Positions 37,718-49,834 are shown, numbered from the stretch's first letter. The stretch is DNA of 64,000 bases from Adineta ricciae (GCA_905250025.1 CAJNOJ010000068.1:1-64000), one strand, 5' to 3'. Numbers and translations: made by a program. Notes: a model not told the origin generated them from the sequence alone.

Positions 37718-40700
37718 ATGAACAAACAATGCATTTTCTGCACCGTGCTTTGTGCAAATGATTGTTGCTCACAATGTAATCAAATGAGCCGTGGTTTGAA
37801 ATTTGAACGTCTACTCCAGCGTCTGGAAAGATGTTCCGAAAGTATCATGTACCATGATGAAATCAACTCTGTTGTCCAACAAATCAAACAGGTAAATTTA
37901 TTTGAGTAATTGATTAACTAAACAAGATAAAAATATTCTAGATGGATCTGATGACAAGACCGTTTCAGTTTTATCCTACTTATGTTTTTGATGAAACAAA
38001 GCATGTAGTGGATGAGATTGCTAGCGAATATCTTAAAAAAGCGACTGATGATATGCATCATCTTCTTCCTGTTAGTGTCCCTGGGGATGGAAACTGCTTA
38101 TACCATTCTGTTGTTCTTCTGATGAACAATCCACTGGTGACGACTACTGAATTACGAGGTATAAATTGTTTTATTTTATATGAAACGAATTTCATTTTGA
38201 AAATTTTTTTTAGTGCGAACAATTGTTGAACTTATAACAAATGAAAATCATTATCAAAACATATATTCACAATATCTAGGACCTACCGATATTGCTATTA
38301 AAGATATTTGCAAAAACTATATGTATTCTGAATTATACACAATAGCTGCACTATGTAATGTACTGAAATGTAACATACGTAGTGTCTATCCAAAAATTGA
38401 TTTTCAACATTATATGGCAATGTGGGATAACGTCTTTAGACCTATTCCACCTGTTGTTGGGAACTGTAACATTGCAATTTTATGGTCTAATGCTTTGAAT
38501 GAAAAAGATTCTCGAGAAGCTCGCAATGGCACATGGAGACCAAACCATTTGGTTCCGCTTCTGTCGCCACTTATTATCAATGAGCATGATAACGCCAATC
38601 AATCGTCGTCAATTATTGTCGTAAGCCAATTATCTGTTTATCTATACAATTAAGAACATTGTCGAAACTCTCTTTAGACTCCTGAAAAGAAAACGGTTAA
38701 GAACTGTGTTGTTACTCAAATAAGAGTACCTGAATTTCAATCTTCTCCTAGTAGACGCCTACGAAGCGAAGAAAATAATGGAAATGATACCATCCAATCA
38801 CAATCAGATATTTCAAGTTCAATACAAAAGGAACAGAACGGTAAAGAAGAACGACGTCAACTTCAACTTCGAAAGAAAAGAGAGAGAAGTCGAATCAGCC
38901 GAATGAATGAGACAGAAGAACAGCGGCAATGCCGTCTTCAGAAAGACAGAGAACGAAGCCGGTCCAATCGAAAAAGTGAATCAGGAGAACAACGTCAAAG
39001 TCGTCTTAAAAAAGATTGGAAACGAGTGCAATCCAGTCGAAGAAATGAAACTGAAGAGCAATGTCGCATTCGACTTGAACAACAGAAAAATCGAAGTCAA
39101 TTAAATAGAACGAATAGGAGACTGGAAAAACAAAAGCACGGAAACGATGGCACTGAACAAATCGCTGCTCATTCACTTTGGCCTGAACCAATTCCTCGTG
39201 AACTGAAAGACACTCGTTTACAACAATTTCTAGAACAAATGTCCATGTCAAAATTGGCTGAAGCTACTTGTGCTGTTTGTAATATTCGTACTTCAGCGAA
39301 AGATGCGAAGAAAATACCAGTCTCAAAAATACCTAATATCGATTTACTCAAAGTTTCTGAAGAATTCAAAAAATTAACAAAAAGTTCTACCCAAAATATT
39401 TCTGTTTTGACAGCTGATGATAATCATCAACAGGCGACATCGCATATTAAAAGTATGTATAAAAAAACTCATTAAAAATTTATTCAAATCGCTTTTTTTA
39501 GATCACTCAAACTTTGATTCTTCATCTTTTTATTACGACAATGATGTTTTCTTATACAAAAATGGCTTATTTAAGACAAATCGAGTACAGATGTGTGTTC
39601 TTTGCCACAAATGCCATACCTCTCTTTCTAAAGAGCATATACCCAAATTTTCACCTGCTAATAACATGTGGTTAGGCGATATTCCTGCTGAATTACAAGG
39701 ATTGACGATTCCAGAAGAAAAATTAATTTCACTTTATCGTCACAATAGCTGTATAATTAAACTTCAATCACCTTTTCATTCGGCTACAACAGCTCAAGCA
39801 GCATTGAAAGGAAATTGTATTACTTTCCTCCAGAATGTACCGAATATTGTCAATAGCTTGCCACTGAAACTTGCCGATCTATGTGAAACGCTAAAAGTCA
39901 TCTTTATTGGAGCTCGTCCGCCTGATCGTCTTCATCTTCGAAGAGTTCTAACAGTTCGGAAGAAGAAAATTACTCAAGCGCTACAATGGCTGAAAAAAAA
40001 TAATGCGCTCTACCAAAATGTCCATATAAATCTCGAAAACATCGCTCAGTTACCAGAAGACGATGTCCCAGAATGCATCATGTCTACCTTGGAACAAAAG
40101 ATAGGTGATGAAGAATCACAATCTGAAAGAACTGGATATGTCCCAGATCCATTGTTGACCCCACAAGAAAATACTACTTCTAATGTTATACCTATTAGTA
40201 ACAGGTAAGAACATATGTAATAACCCAACTAACTCACATACTTCCTCTATTTTAGTGGCGTTCTCGATGTCAATGGCTCATCAGTATCATCAGATGAGAT
40301 CAATAATTACCTTTTACATAAGATAAAGCATACTGGAAATGATAATGAAATAGGTGCTGACAATGTTTACTTAATTCCACATTCATCGAAACCAGCCAAC
40401 GAATATTTCAATCCAAGATTATTAACTGGTTTATATCCAACTTTATTTTGCTATGGACGAGGAGCACCTGAAGATCAATCCCGTCCAGTTGAAATCAAAT
40501 TCAGAGAACATATACGCTATCTTTTGTCGTATAATGATCGTCGTTTTGAAACAAATCATAGCTTCCTATTTGTCGTCTTCAATTTATTGCAAAGACGTGA
40601 TGCGTGTCTTCACGCTCAGTTAATAGCCACAAGACCATATTTTCAAACATCTGCTAATGAAATTCAATCAATCAAAAGTAAAGATATTGAAATAGCTCTT

Positions 40701-43700
40701 GATAATAATTCCAAAAGAACATATACTACGGAATCAAATAGTGCTGCATTGAATAAACTATTACAACATATCAAAACTGTTGGTGGTCGAGTTATGGGGT
40801 CAGCATATTCAAGAACAGCATTACGCACTCGAATCCATGCACTTATTTTCAACCAAGGTCTTCCTAGTATATTTCTTACAATAAATCCAGCTGATATTCA
40901 TAGTCCAGTAGCATTATATTTTGCTGGTGTACCACTTAATCTTGACAAAATTCAACACGAACAATTGATGGATACCTATAGAAGAGCTGAAATTATAGCA
41001 TCCCATCCAGTTGCTACCGCCAAATATTTTCATACATTAATTACCAATATCTTAGATACTATGATCATGGGTGGTGTTATCGGACCAATAAAAGCTTATT
41101 TTGGCACTGTCGAAAACCAAGGTCGAGGTTCACTCCATCTACATCTTCTCATTTGGCTTGATCATGATTTGAAGCCAGCTGACATGAAAGAAAAAATTCA
41201 AGATGCTACTTTTCGCAACAAGTTAATAGCATATTTAGAAGATATTATCAAAGAAGATTTAGACGAATTCAAAGATATACAAGCTATCGAATCTTCAAAT
41301 GGTATGAGAAAATGTTTTTGTTTTATTTGACCATTCATATTTTTTTATTACAGGGTCGGAACCATTGAACACACCGAATAAGTTATCTCAAAGCAACATC
41401 TATACTAGTTTACGTACCATTGATTTGACAGGTTTAACAGAGAACGCAAACGAATCAGCTAATTTATCACGTCCATTTTCTCTGTCGATTCCTTACAAAT
41501 CTCCATCGATTCCGTTCGGATCACCATCAATTCCCTATAGATCTCCAATATCAAGTCCATTGGCACACACACCAACACAGGATCGACCTACATTCGGTAT
41601 GTTGCGATGATATTCAATAAGTGTAAAATATGTATTTATATATTTTAGATGTGGATGCACCATCGAATCGATTAAAATTACTTCCTGCCTGCTTACCTAC
41701 TCCAAATCCTTCATCACCAAATTTCCTACCACGGTTTCGTGCTGATGTCGTTCAACTTGTTGAATCGGACAATACTCACAGACATACTGCTACATGTTAC
41801 AAATATTACAATGCGAGCCGAGGTGACAAGAAAGATTGTCGTTTAAATATGCCACGAAAACAGGTAGCAGTATCGACAATCGATCCTGAAACTGGTCATA
41901 TTTCAATGAGACGATCAGATCCATGGATTAACAATTTCAATGAATATATCATATCAGCTTGTCGTTCTAATATGGACATTAAATTTATTTGGACTGGTAG
42001 TGATGCTAAAGCGTTAGTTTATTACATTACCGATTATGTGACAAAGATGAGTCTATCTTTTCATGATACATTCTCTCTTGTTCAAAAAAGTATTACATCA
42101 CTACAAAATCCAAACAACCAAATAAATTGCGACAATGCAATTGAAAAATCACGCAAACTCGTCCTACGTTGTTATAATGCACTTGCATCACAGCAAGAAT
42201 TGTCTGGTGTTCAAGTTGCTTCTTATCTTATGAATTGGGATGACCATTATACAACACATAAATTTCAAGGTCTCTACCTAATCCAAACTGAGCGATATTT
42301 ACAAGCGGAATTAAATGAAATGCGTGAAAAACAAAATCTGCGGCTAACATCACACGGTAAATCTAAATATTTTCTACTATACATCCATTTTTAATTGGTT
42401 GTCATACAGCGGCCATCTTTTTTCGTCTGTACACAGAGGGGAAAAAGAGGAGACGATGAAGATAGAGAAAAAAGGCGAAAAGAAGGAGAAAAGACGATCC
42501 AATGAAGAAGAGAAGAAAAGAGAAAGAGAAATAATTTAGCACAAGCTGAACATCAGACAGATTGACCTGTGTAAACTAATTAGCCAATGTATTTGTTCGA
42601 AAGGAAACAGAAACGACGAAAAAGGAAGGATAGCGCTCAATACATGAACAATCCGTGAACAATCAAAGAAAAAGGAACCAAATAGCCTGATGACTCATCA
42701 CATAAAGAGTGGTATGATGAAGGAAGAAGTGTGAACATTGCTCTTGTATAGTTTAATGAAATCAGATCAGTTCAAGTTTAATATTTTCGTGGATAAATCT
42801 TTAGCATCAAACCGAATTAGTCAGACCTAGTTACTTGTCGATGGATGAACTGATGAAATAGTTTGTTTATGATGATTAATTTTTTTTCGTTACGCGTAGA
42901 TGAAATTGATGACGAAGACATGTATGATAAGGATGAAACGAACAACGATGAAAACAATGAAGAAAACTTTCAAATTCAATCGACTGAAGACAAAAATAAC
43001 TTTATACTCGTTAATACACGCATTGATTATCAGCATCGCCCAGACAATATTTTCAACACATGTTTATACGATTTCGTCAGCACATTTTATAAGAAGAAAA
43101 TCAGTGAAATCGATTTAAAATATTTATCGAAATCTTCTACGACAGAAAAACGACAAGACAACAAAAAGGGTCGACCAGCAAATGAACGATTTTCTTTACA
43201 AAAAGAGCATCCTCAAGCAACAACTCATATACTGATGAAATACAGCGAAGTCCATGTACCTGTTCTCTATGGTCCACAGATTCCTCGCAAAGATCGCGAT
43301 GAAACTCGAGAACGATACAGTCGAGCAGTTCTCACACTTTTTGTACCATGGCGCAATGTGGCTGATCTTTGTGATGTCGATCAAACATGGGAAGAGGCCT
43401 TGGAATCACGACAAGAGCTTATTTCTGTTCGTTCGTGGAAGATTATAGAGAATATTCAGCTTTTACATGAGTGTAAAAAGGATCGTGATGAACACTTACT
43501 TCAAATTATTGCTAAAGCACAAGTCGACAATGACTCAGTTGATCCTGTACTTCTACCATCCAATCAAGATGACCATAATGAATACGAGATAGATGATATC
43601 GATGATCTAATTCAATTGATAGGCAACGTGGATGAATTCACAACTGCTGCCATTAATGCCACGAAAAAATCTACAGAAAATGTGTATATTCGAGAAACTG

Positions 43701-45834
43701 TTGAAGCTGTCGAAAAAGTTGGACGCTTCAATCATAGAAATCGTAAGTGCTAATTGTTTTATGACTTATACTATTCAGAAAAAATTGTTCTAGAACAAGA
43801 TCAACACATATCAAATACGCGTCTTGGCCGACAAATTGTACCTTTTGTTTCTGCAACGACTAATCTCATTAAACTTAATTCGAAATGGCAAGATCAGCTG
43901 AAGATTGAAAAAGAACGAATTAGACGCAGTTTAATTTCGGGCAAAGATAACAGCGACGATGGTATTTTGGATTTTAACGATGCAACCGATGCTGTTGTAA
44001 CAGTTGTAAATCCATATCAAAATCAAAACAGCTTCGAAAAATATTTAGCGATTCCTCCAGTACTCGTCGTTAAAAACAATTTCTCAACTCAAAGTCGCAT
44101 CGTTGATGAATTTACACTGAACAAAGAACAGAGAGCTGCATTCTTGATAATTACAAGGCATCTTGATGGTGACAGTCGATGCCGCACAGGTATACATTGC
44201 ACGAAACAAGTCATCATTGATTACATTAAATGACGTATTCTAGGTGACAACAACGGTCAGCTCATAATGTGTGTGCCTGGATGTGGCGGGACAGGCAAAT
44301 CACAGTTGATTCGAGCTCTGACAAAATATTTTCTTTTGACAAAAAGAATGCACATGATGCGAAAACTTGCACCTACTGGAATTGCAGCAGCTGAGATTGA
44401 TGGCATGACAATTCATTCCTTCTTAGGCGAACAACGTAATTCAGGAAAGCCACGTACAATTAAACCAGGCGATTCCAAATTGGAAAAAGAATGGAGACCT
44501 GTTGAATATCTATTAATTGATGAGATGAGTATGGTTGGCTTAACTTTATTGGGAAAACTTAATCGAATTATTTGCTCTGCAAAACATGTCGATCCTCAGG
44601 TTCCATTTGGTGGTGTGAACGTTATCTTCTTTGGCGATTATTTACAATACCGACCAGTCTATGACTCACCATTACATACCGACTTTTCATTACCATCGAA
44701 AAAGAAACCAGGGAAAATACCATCTGAAAAGGAAGTTCAACAGCGTGTTGCACGTTCTCTGATTCTTCAAATCAATTGTGTGGTGAAACTTACACAACAA
44801 ATGCGAACAGAAGATTTACGATATCTTCAATTACTTGATCGTCTTCGCCATGGACAGTGCACTTACGATGACTATGAGCTTTTGCAAACACGAGTTGTTG
44901 GACAACCATCAATCGAATCTCTACACGATTCTCCTTGGAACAAAGTAAATTCATTCTTTTAAATGTGAATAAAGTTTCTTTTTTTCCTTTTTAGGCTTCC
45001 ATTCTTGTGTTCCGAAATGAAGTTCGTACACAAATAAACAATAAAGCAGCAGTTCATAATGCAACACAAATGGGTCATCCACCTATGGTTTGTGTTGCTC
45101 AGGATACTTGTAAAGGCAAACCAATTGAAGACCCGATATTGCTTAAAAAATTATTAGAATTATCTGATAGCAAAACAGAGCATTTACCTGGCTTACTACC
45201 TTTTGTTCCAGGCATGCCTGTTATTTTGACACAAAATATTGCTACTGAACTTGGTCTTATCAATGGTATCAATGGAATCTTTCGACAGCTAGTATACCAT
45301 GAAGAATCGATATCAACAGAAACTTTATCTGAAATCTTCCCAAACAATACAAAATATATTCGTCGACCAATATATGCTTTGATCGAGATGACCAAATCGA
45401 AAATCGAATGCAAACTTCAAGATCTTGGACCGAAACTTATTCCAATCCCATTAGTGGAACAAACATTTCGTGTCGATATTGCCGATATTCTTCCGAAAGA
45501 CAAGAAACCAAAATCAAATCAAAAGGCAGTTCTATCGATCAAACGGTCTGCATTACCACTTGTGCCTGCTTATTGCATGACAACACATAAAAGTCAAGGT
45601 CAAACTTTGAATAAAGTGGTTGTTGACTTAAAGTTGCCAAATGAAACTGATGACATCGCAGCAATATACGTACCATTATCTCGTGTAAAACGTCTAGTCG
45701 ATCTAGCAATTTTACGACCATTTGACTACAAAGTTTTACTTATGAAACCAAATAAGTCTCAAATCGCCGAAATAGAACGACTTGATCAACTATATACAAA
45801 CACCCAAAGCCGTTTCTCAGAATGGTTTGAATAA
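37718..45834 (+). CDS. Helitron/Helentron-type Rep-helicase with OTU domain, 12 exons
   Basis: Rolling-circle transposon protein of 2350 residues, apparently intact. Exons: 37718-37891, 37942-38158, 38214-38620, 38678-39452, 39502-40204, 40256-41301, 41354-41596, 41649-42356, 42900-43742, 43794-44189, 44244-44944, 44995-45834; phases agree and the sum is 7053 nt. Order of parts: Cys-rich start; OTU cysteine-protease fold (PGDGNCLYHSV at about 38079, later PNHLVPL with the likely catalytic His); Arg/Glu repeats (ETEEQR-x-x-RL); a CxxCHxC region (CVLCHKCH); Helitron-like N domain; HUH Rep nuclease (GSLHLHLLIWL at about 41128) with Tyr motif YYITDYVTK (about 42019); Pif1-type helicase with Walker A GCGGTGKS (about 44281), Walker B LLIDEMSM, motif FFGDYLQYRPV, and late motifs THKSQGQTL and VPLSRVKRLVDLAIL. 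OTU with Rep-helicase is typical of Helentron/Helitron2-type elements. Intron 8 is 543 bp against about 47-61 bp for the rest. Confidence 0.88.
42411..42838. other. probable insertion inside Helitron intron 8
   Basis: The intron 42357-42899 is about ten times longer than its neighbours. The extra sequence is purine-rich (GAAAAAGAGGAGACG, GAGAAAAGACG) and ends with CCTAGTTACTTGT, similar to the TTACTTGT ends of the hairpin family. Boundaries are approximate. Confidence 0.4.
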
Positions 45835-46462
45835 ATTTTCTTCATCACAGCATAATTCCCATTATTGCTGCGTAATTTTACTGTACATAATTCGTTTTCT
45901 TATAGGCTCTCTTGTAGTTTATGTATTCGTGAATGTGTTTGAATCGGATATTCTTTGAACTAGATTTCTTTTTCTCTGTTGGCTATGCTATGCACGCGAT
46001 GTCAGATACATAGCAATTACTTTTTACTTTGACGATATGTAAAGCAAGTTTTTACTGTTATGTACTTATTTGTGAAAGTTTTGTGAATAAACCTTCTCAG
46101 CTGTAGCTTAAATCAGTACATTCTTTGAAATTGGTATGAAAGTGACTTCGACATAGAATGATGAGTCACAGACAAAAACAATGCATTCAAATTATTTTTA
46201 ATGATCTCGNTATGCACGCGATGTCAGATACATAGCAATTACTTTTTACTTTGACGATATGTAAAGCAAGTTTTTACTGTTATGTACTTATTTGTGAAAG
46301 TTTTGTGAATAAACCTTCTCAGCTGTAGCTTAAATCAGTACATTCTTTGAAATTGGTATGAAAGTGACTTCGACATAGAATGATGAGTCACAGACAAAAA
46401 CAATGCATTCAAATTATTTTTAATGATCTCGTTAACAGAGAGCGTAATTCAATATGACTGTT
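45835..46462. other. Helitron 3' untranslated region with duplicated segment
   Basis: Non-coding DNA between the Helitron stop and its candidate 3' hairpin. It contains the artefactual 221-bp duplication (45989-46209, N, 46211-46431). The real spacer is therefore about 400 bp. Confidence 0.6.
45989..46431. repeat. 221-bp exact duplication around a single N (assembly artefact)
   Basis: 45989-46209 and 46211-46431 appear identical, starting TATGCACGCGATGTCAG and ending AATGATCTCG, with only an N at 46210 between. Same length as the pair at 36889-37331, which argues for a fixed assembly overlap rather than biology. Confidence 0.8.
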
Positions 46463-46505
46463 CAGTCGAGGGTCAAGCGAGTCTGCCTCGACGAGCGTTA
46501 CTTGT
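46463..46505 (+). mobile_element. candidate Helitron 3' hairpin end (copy A)
   Basis: GTCGAGG (46465-46471), 14-nt loop, CCTCGAC (46486-46492), a perfect 7-bp stem, followed by GAGCGTTACTTGT. It lies 630 bp after the Rep-helicase stop, on the same strand, as expected for a rolling-circle terminator. The final bases are CTTG rather than the classical CTRR, so it may be a Helentron-type end. Confidence 0.6.
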
Positions 46506-47835
46506 ATATAATCAAACTGACCGTCAGATATTGGAAGATGATCGATAATAGAACATAGTTCAAAGTGATTGATCAATTATTTAGAACAATGATAAACATA
46601 AAATCACCATATATGATGTGTTCGACACAAAGGTCTAAGCCATATTTAACGAAGTAACCAATATCCGCTAAGAAATGTTTCAGGATTAATCCTTTCGCAG
46701 ATGTCATCTTCAACATTGTTATTTTCGCTCATTACATAACTCTCTCTCTCTCTCTCATAATAAATCAATTGAAGAAAGAAACAATCATTTGGCCATATTT
46801 GAATAAGAGGAGACATTTCCCAAATGAATTCTAATTCTAAAGTTCGATATGCGTGAATTGAATTTGGTGCATGGCTATCCCTTCATAGTAGACTAATTGT
46901 GAGGTGTGCCAAAGCAGCTAAGAACCAGAGACCAGCGGTATGCGGTACGACAGGGCTGTAATGCACTCCTGCGTCTCCATTAGAAGAGGTCTTCTAATAA
47001 TGATTTTTGAAGACATCTATTAGTTTTTTCATTCGCGTTATATGCTACAGCGAATTTAGCAAAACTAACTCTGTCTCAATCTCTTAGCCGCATCTGTTTC
47101 AATTTCTTTTCATTTTGTTGAGAATGAACTACGCTCAATTGGACCCTAGAAAGTCACATAAAGACGTTTAAGAACCGTCGTCATTATTCCCTTTTCTGAA
47201 AGAAAGGGTTATAGCGCCATGAAACTGGTCGTTGAAATGCAAGAAGTTTGCTTGTTCGCATAATCCAATCAAATTGCAGCATTCAATAAATGAATGAAAA
47301 CTTAATCATGGTGATTAGCAAATGACTGATGAAAGGTTTTCGGGGTCGAGGATCTCGAATCCGAGGTTAGTTTCTCGAAACTCCAATTAGCTAATTACTA
47401 ATAAAGTAATGAATTTTTTTTTGTTGTCGAGTAAGGGTTCACCGAAGAGTAATCGAGGTCGAGGATCTCGAATCCGGTGTTAGGTTTTTCATGAACACTT
47501 TCTGACCCATTTTTTGCGACAAAGGATCAATTTTTTAGACGATAATGTTTGAAGCGGCAATATACAGAACAAAATGTAATAGCTGACTGACGTCCGATCG
47601 CTGGATCTCCATAGTCATCAGCATATTACTGAGATCACACACTTTTATAAACAGCTATACTATACAAATATCATCTGATGCTAGTCATTCAAAATAATGT
47701 TTCGCTTGTCAGGTGTTGTCTTCGAGAGTCACAGTAGCACAAAGAGGGTGACTTTTAAAGAGGGAATAGAAGAGAATGAATGGAGTACTTTCAAAAGTGG
47801 CTCTAGACTAAATGGAAGAGTGAAAATGTACATGT
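46506..47835. other. no gene recognised
   Basis: AT-rich non-coding DNA containing a (TC)n run near 46741-46755, a direct repeat pair at 47344-47363 and 47457-47476, and a GAAAGAAAGGGTTATAGCGCC piece near 47199-47219 that resembles part of the hairpin-end family. Confidence 0.5.
47344..47476 (+). repeat. 20-bp direct repeat pair
   Basis: GGTCGAGGATCTCGAATCCG occurs at 47344-47363 and 47457-47476, 113 bp apart. It contains a CGAGGATCTCG palindrome and resembles a pol III B box (GGnTCGAATCC), but no tRNA fold was found. Confidence 0.7.
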
Positions 47836-47850
47836 AACGGCTAGCCACGG

Positions 47851-48084
47851 GTGGCCGACGGGAGGGAGACCGATGAGCGACTAGTCGTCGATTTGCAGAA
47901 CAATATTTTTAAGAACAAACATTGTGATTTTTATAGAGCTTTAAGATTTCTTGGACAGAAATTAATCGTTGCTCTACACGAACATAGGTGGCAGCCATTT
48001 AAGGTTCCTCGTGGTGGAGAGAAGATTGAAACCTTTTCCAGAGAATCATATAGCTACGTAAAGCTTCTTAGTTTTAGATTATGA
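47851..48084 (+). other. 77-codon ORF between motif copies 1 and 2, unrecognised
   Basis: Begins inside motif copy 1 and reads a protein-like stretch (FYRALRFLGQKLIVALHEHR). No family recognised. A second open stretch (48267-48476, with KRYTVGHEVVKNLGNFAKDG) lies between copies 2 and 3. Both could be remnants of coding sequence or chance. Confidence 0.25.
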
Positions 48085-48666
48085 ATTGATTTTCCGAAAT
48101 GTGCTCATTTTCGGAACGCGTCTTCGTCTAAGTGAAGTTAAGATAGTAAAGTGAGTACGCATGGAAACAGCTAGCCGTGAATGGCCGACCGAAGGGAGGC
48201 CGACGAACGACTAGTTGTTTCTTTTGAAAATTAGTTGAAAAGTGAGATTTATAAGACTGTCGCAAAGTGGCCATAATTTTTCTAAGGTATATATATCAAA
48301 TCTTTTCGAGCTTCAAGAAAAAACTATGTAGATCATCGGCTTATTCAACTAAGAATGGTAATAAAAGATATACTGTAGGTCATGAAGTTGTGAAAAATTT
48401 AGGCAACTTTGCTAAAGACGGACTCAGCAAGAACGAGATACTTTTTAATATGAAAATATCCTTAAGCACCTATTAGGTACCAACGGCTAGCGGTGAGTGG
48501 TTGACCGGAGAGAGGCCGACAAACGACTAGGCGTTATAATTTCAGAAGATTCCAGGAAGGGAAATTGGTCCAAGTAAAACATTTTGACAAATTATCAAAT
48601 GATCAGATCGTTCAACTGAAATAACTTTTTTCTCTCTTTGGACAAATAGTAGCGCTCTAATACTAT

Positions 48667-48710
48667 CCTTCCAGTAGAGGGTTTAGCGGCCACTAGGCCG
48701 TGTTACTTGT
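48667..48710 (+). mobile_element. candidate transposon 3' hairpin end (copy B)
   Basis: CCTTCCAGTAGAGGGTTTAG, a CGGCC-ACTA-GGCCG hairpin (48687-48700), then TGTTACTTGT. Same layout and TTACTTGT end as copy A, diverged in the stem but still paired. It lies inside the 52-nt motif array. Confidence 0.55.
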
Positions 48711-49344
48711 TATGTAAAGTTTAAATATCTCGAGTGAGAAACTGATCAGTTATGAGCGGGTCAACTATTCGGTATGAAAATGGGAAACTAATCGTATATG
48801 TGCCAACGGCTAGCCGTGAGTGACCGACCGGAGGGAGGCCGACGAACGACTTGGCGTTTAAATTCCGGATTAATCTTAAAGTATACACTTGGGATAGCCT
48901 TATCAGGCTTCAACGATTTTTGAAAAGGATTTGGCAAATGTATATTTCTCAATGAAAATATTGGAGAAGGCATCATTTTGTTAAAAGCAGAGAAAAGAGT
49001 CAATTTTTTGCTAAAAGAGACAGGCTAATGTGTAAAGTTTTCATGCGAGTAATGTGAAAATAGAACAACAGATGAAAAGGTGAATGGCTGGTCGTGAGTG
49101 GTCGACCGGAGGGAGGTTGAGGAGCGACTAGTCATTGAGGGATGGAGTTTTCAGTCAACACAGTTAGTTCTCGAGAATTACTCACTGACAAATGGCTAAT
49201 CGGTTCGGTTCCTGGAAAAGAACAATCTCTGTCTTCTATTCACTCAAGTGTGTGACATAGTGCCATGGTTCAGTTGAGGACTATTAGCAACCGCAGCGCC
49301 TAAGTTGTCTTTCAAAGTGTTTGAATGTGGCCAGCACTGGGACA

Positions 49345-49392
49345 ATTCTTTCAGAAAAGGGTCAGCGAATCCAAAGGATGAGCGCTACTTGT
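49345..49392 (+). mobile_element. candidate transposon 3' hairpin end (copy C)
   Basis: ATTCTTTCAGAAAAGGGTCA, GCGAATCCAAAGGATGAGCGC, TACTTGT. Nearly identical to copy D (33062-33112, minus). ATCC/GGAT and GCG/CGC pairs form the small hairpin. Confidence 0.6.
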
Positions 49393-49582
49393 CATATATT
49401 AACAACCAATTGATGTCAACAATGGCTGTAGGAGAACGACTTTTATCACTTGGTTTTTGTTTTTTCTCATGAATATTATTATTAAGTGAAAAGTGCAATC
49501 GTTAAACGATTCAAAACTTCTTAGAACTTAATGAAACTTAACACGTTATTCTCGAAAATCAAGATTATGAAAACTCATGCAA

Positions 49583-49834
49583 TTATTTGCTAATAATCAT
49601 TTGGTTTATGTAGATGAAGCTTGTGACAGATTTGAGTTTTTCTAAATACGATTCACCTGAGAAAGGTGTGCCACCTGTCTTTTGTTGTGTGTCAGATAGA
49701 TCTTGACGAGCTCTATCCAAAAAGATAATTACATTTTGTAACAACGTCACACAATTGTTCACGGTCTCCGAAATTTGCTCTTTCTTTATAGGAACAATTT
49801 CATAAAAATTATATTTCCCTAGAATATTTGCCAT
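49583..49834 (-). CDS. 83-residue protein fragment of unknown family
   Basis: An open frame in the left arm of the inverted duplication. It is helical and amphipathic, with VNNCVTLLQNVIIFLDRARQ followed by DLSDTQQ. No recognised domain. The homologue in the right arm contains stops. A short intron-like joint upstream (GTGAGTTCTAG near 49843) and a further FNRARRD-type block at 49870-49900 suggest it is an internal piece of a longer gene. Not clearly functional. Confidence 0.3.
   Translation of the reverse strand: MANILGKYNFYEIVPIKKEQISETVNNCVTLLQNVIIFLDRARQDLSDTQQKTGGTPFSGESYLEKLKSVTSFIYINQMIISK

Larger units (their letters stand above)
47836..49134 (+). repeat. five copies of a 52-nt GC-rich motif, spaced about 310 bp
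   Basis: Copies at 47836-47887, 48166-48217, 48482-48533, 48805-48856, 49083-49134 (start-to-start 330, 316, 323, 278). Shared core: AACGGCTAGCCGTGAGTGG, then CCGACCGGAGGGAGGCCGAC, then GAACGACTAG. The start can pair with the end (TAGCCGT with ACGACTA), and GGCC with GGCC inside, so each may fold as a hairpin. The AT-rich spacers do not resemble each other. Not CRISPR: eukaryotic setting, long unlike spacers. Confidence 0.8.

Noticed and set aside
47344-47476. tRNA or SINE from B-box-like GGATCTCGAATCC
   Set aside because: No A box at the right distance and no cloverleaf could be drawn.
47836-49134. CRISPR-like regularly spaced repeats
   Set aside because: Spacers are 230-280 bp and irregular, the setting is eukaryotic with introns, and no cas gene is present.
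47836-49134. Hammerhead ribozymes
   Set aside because: No CUGAnGA or GAAA core in the 52-nt motif.
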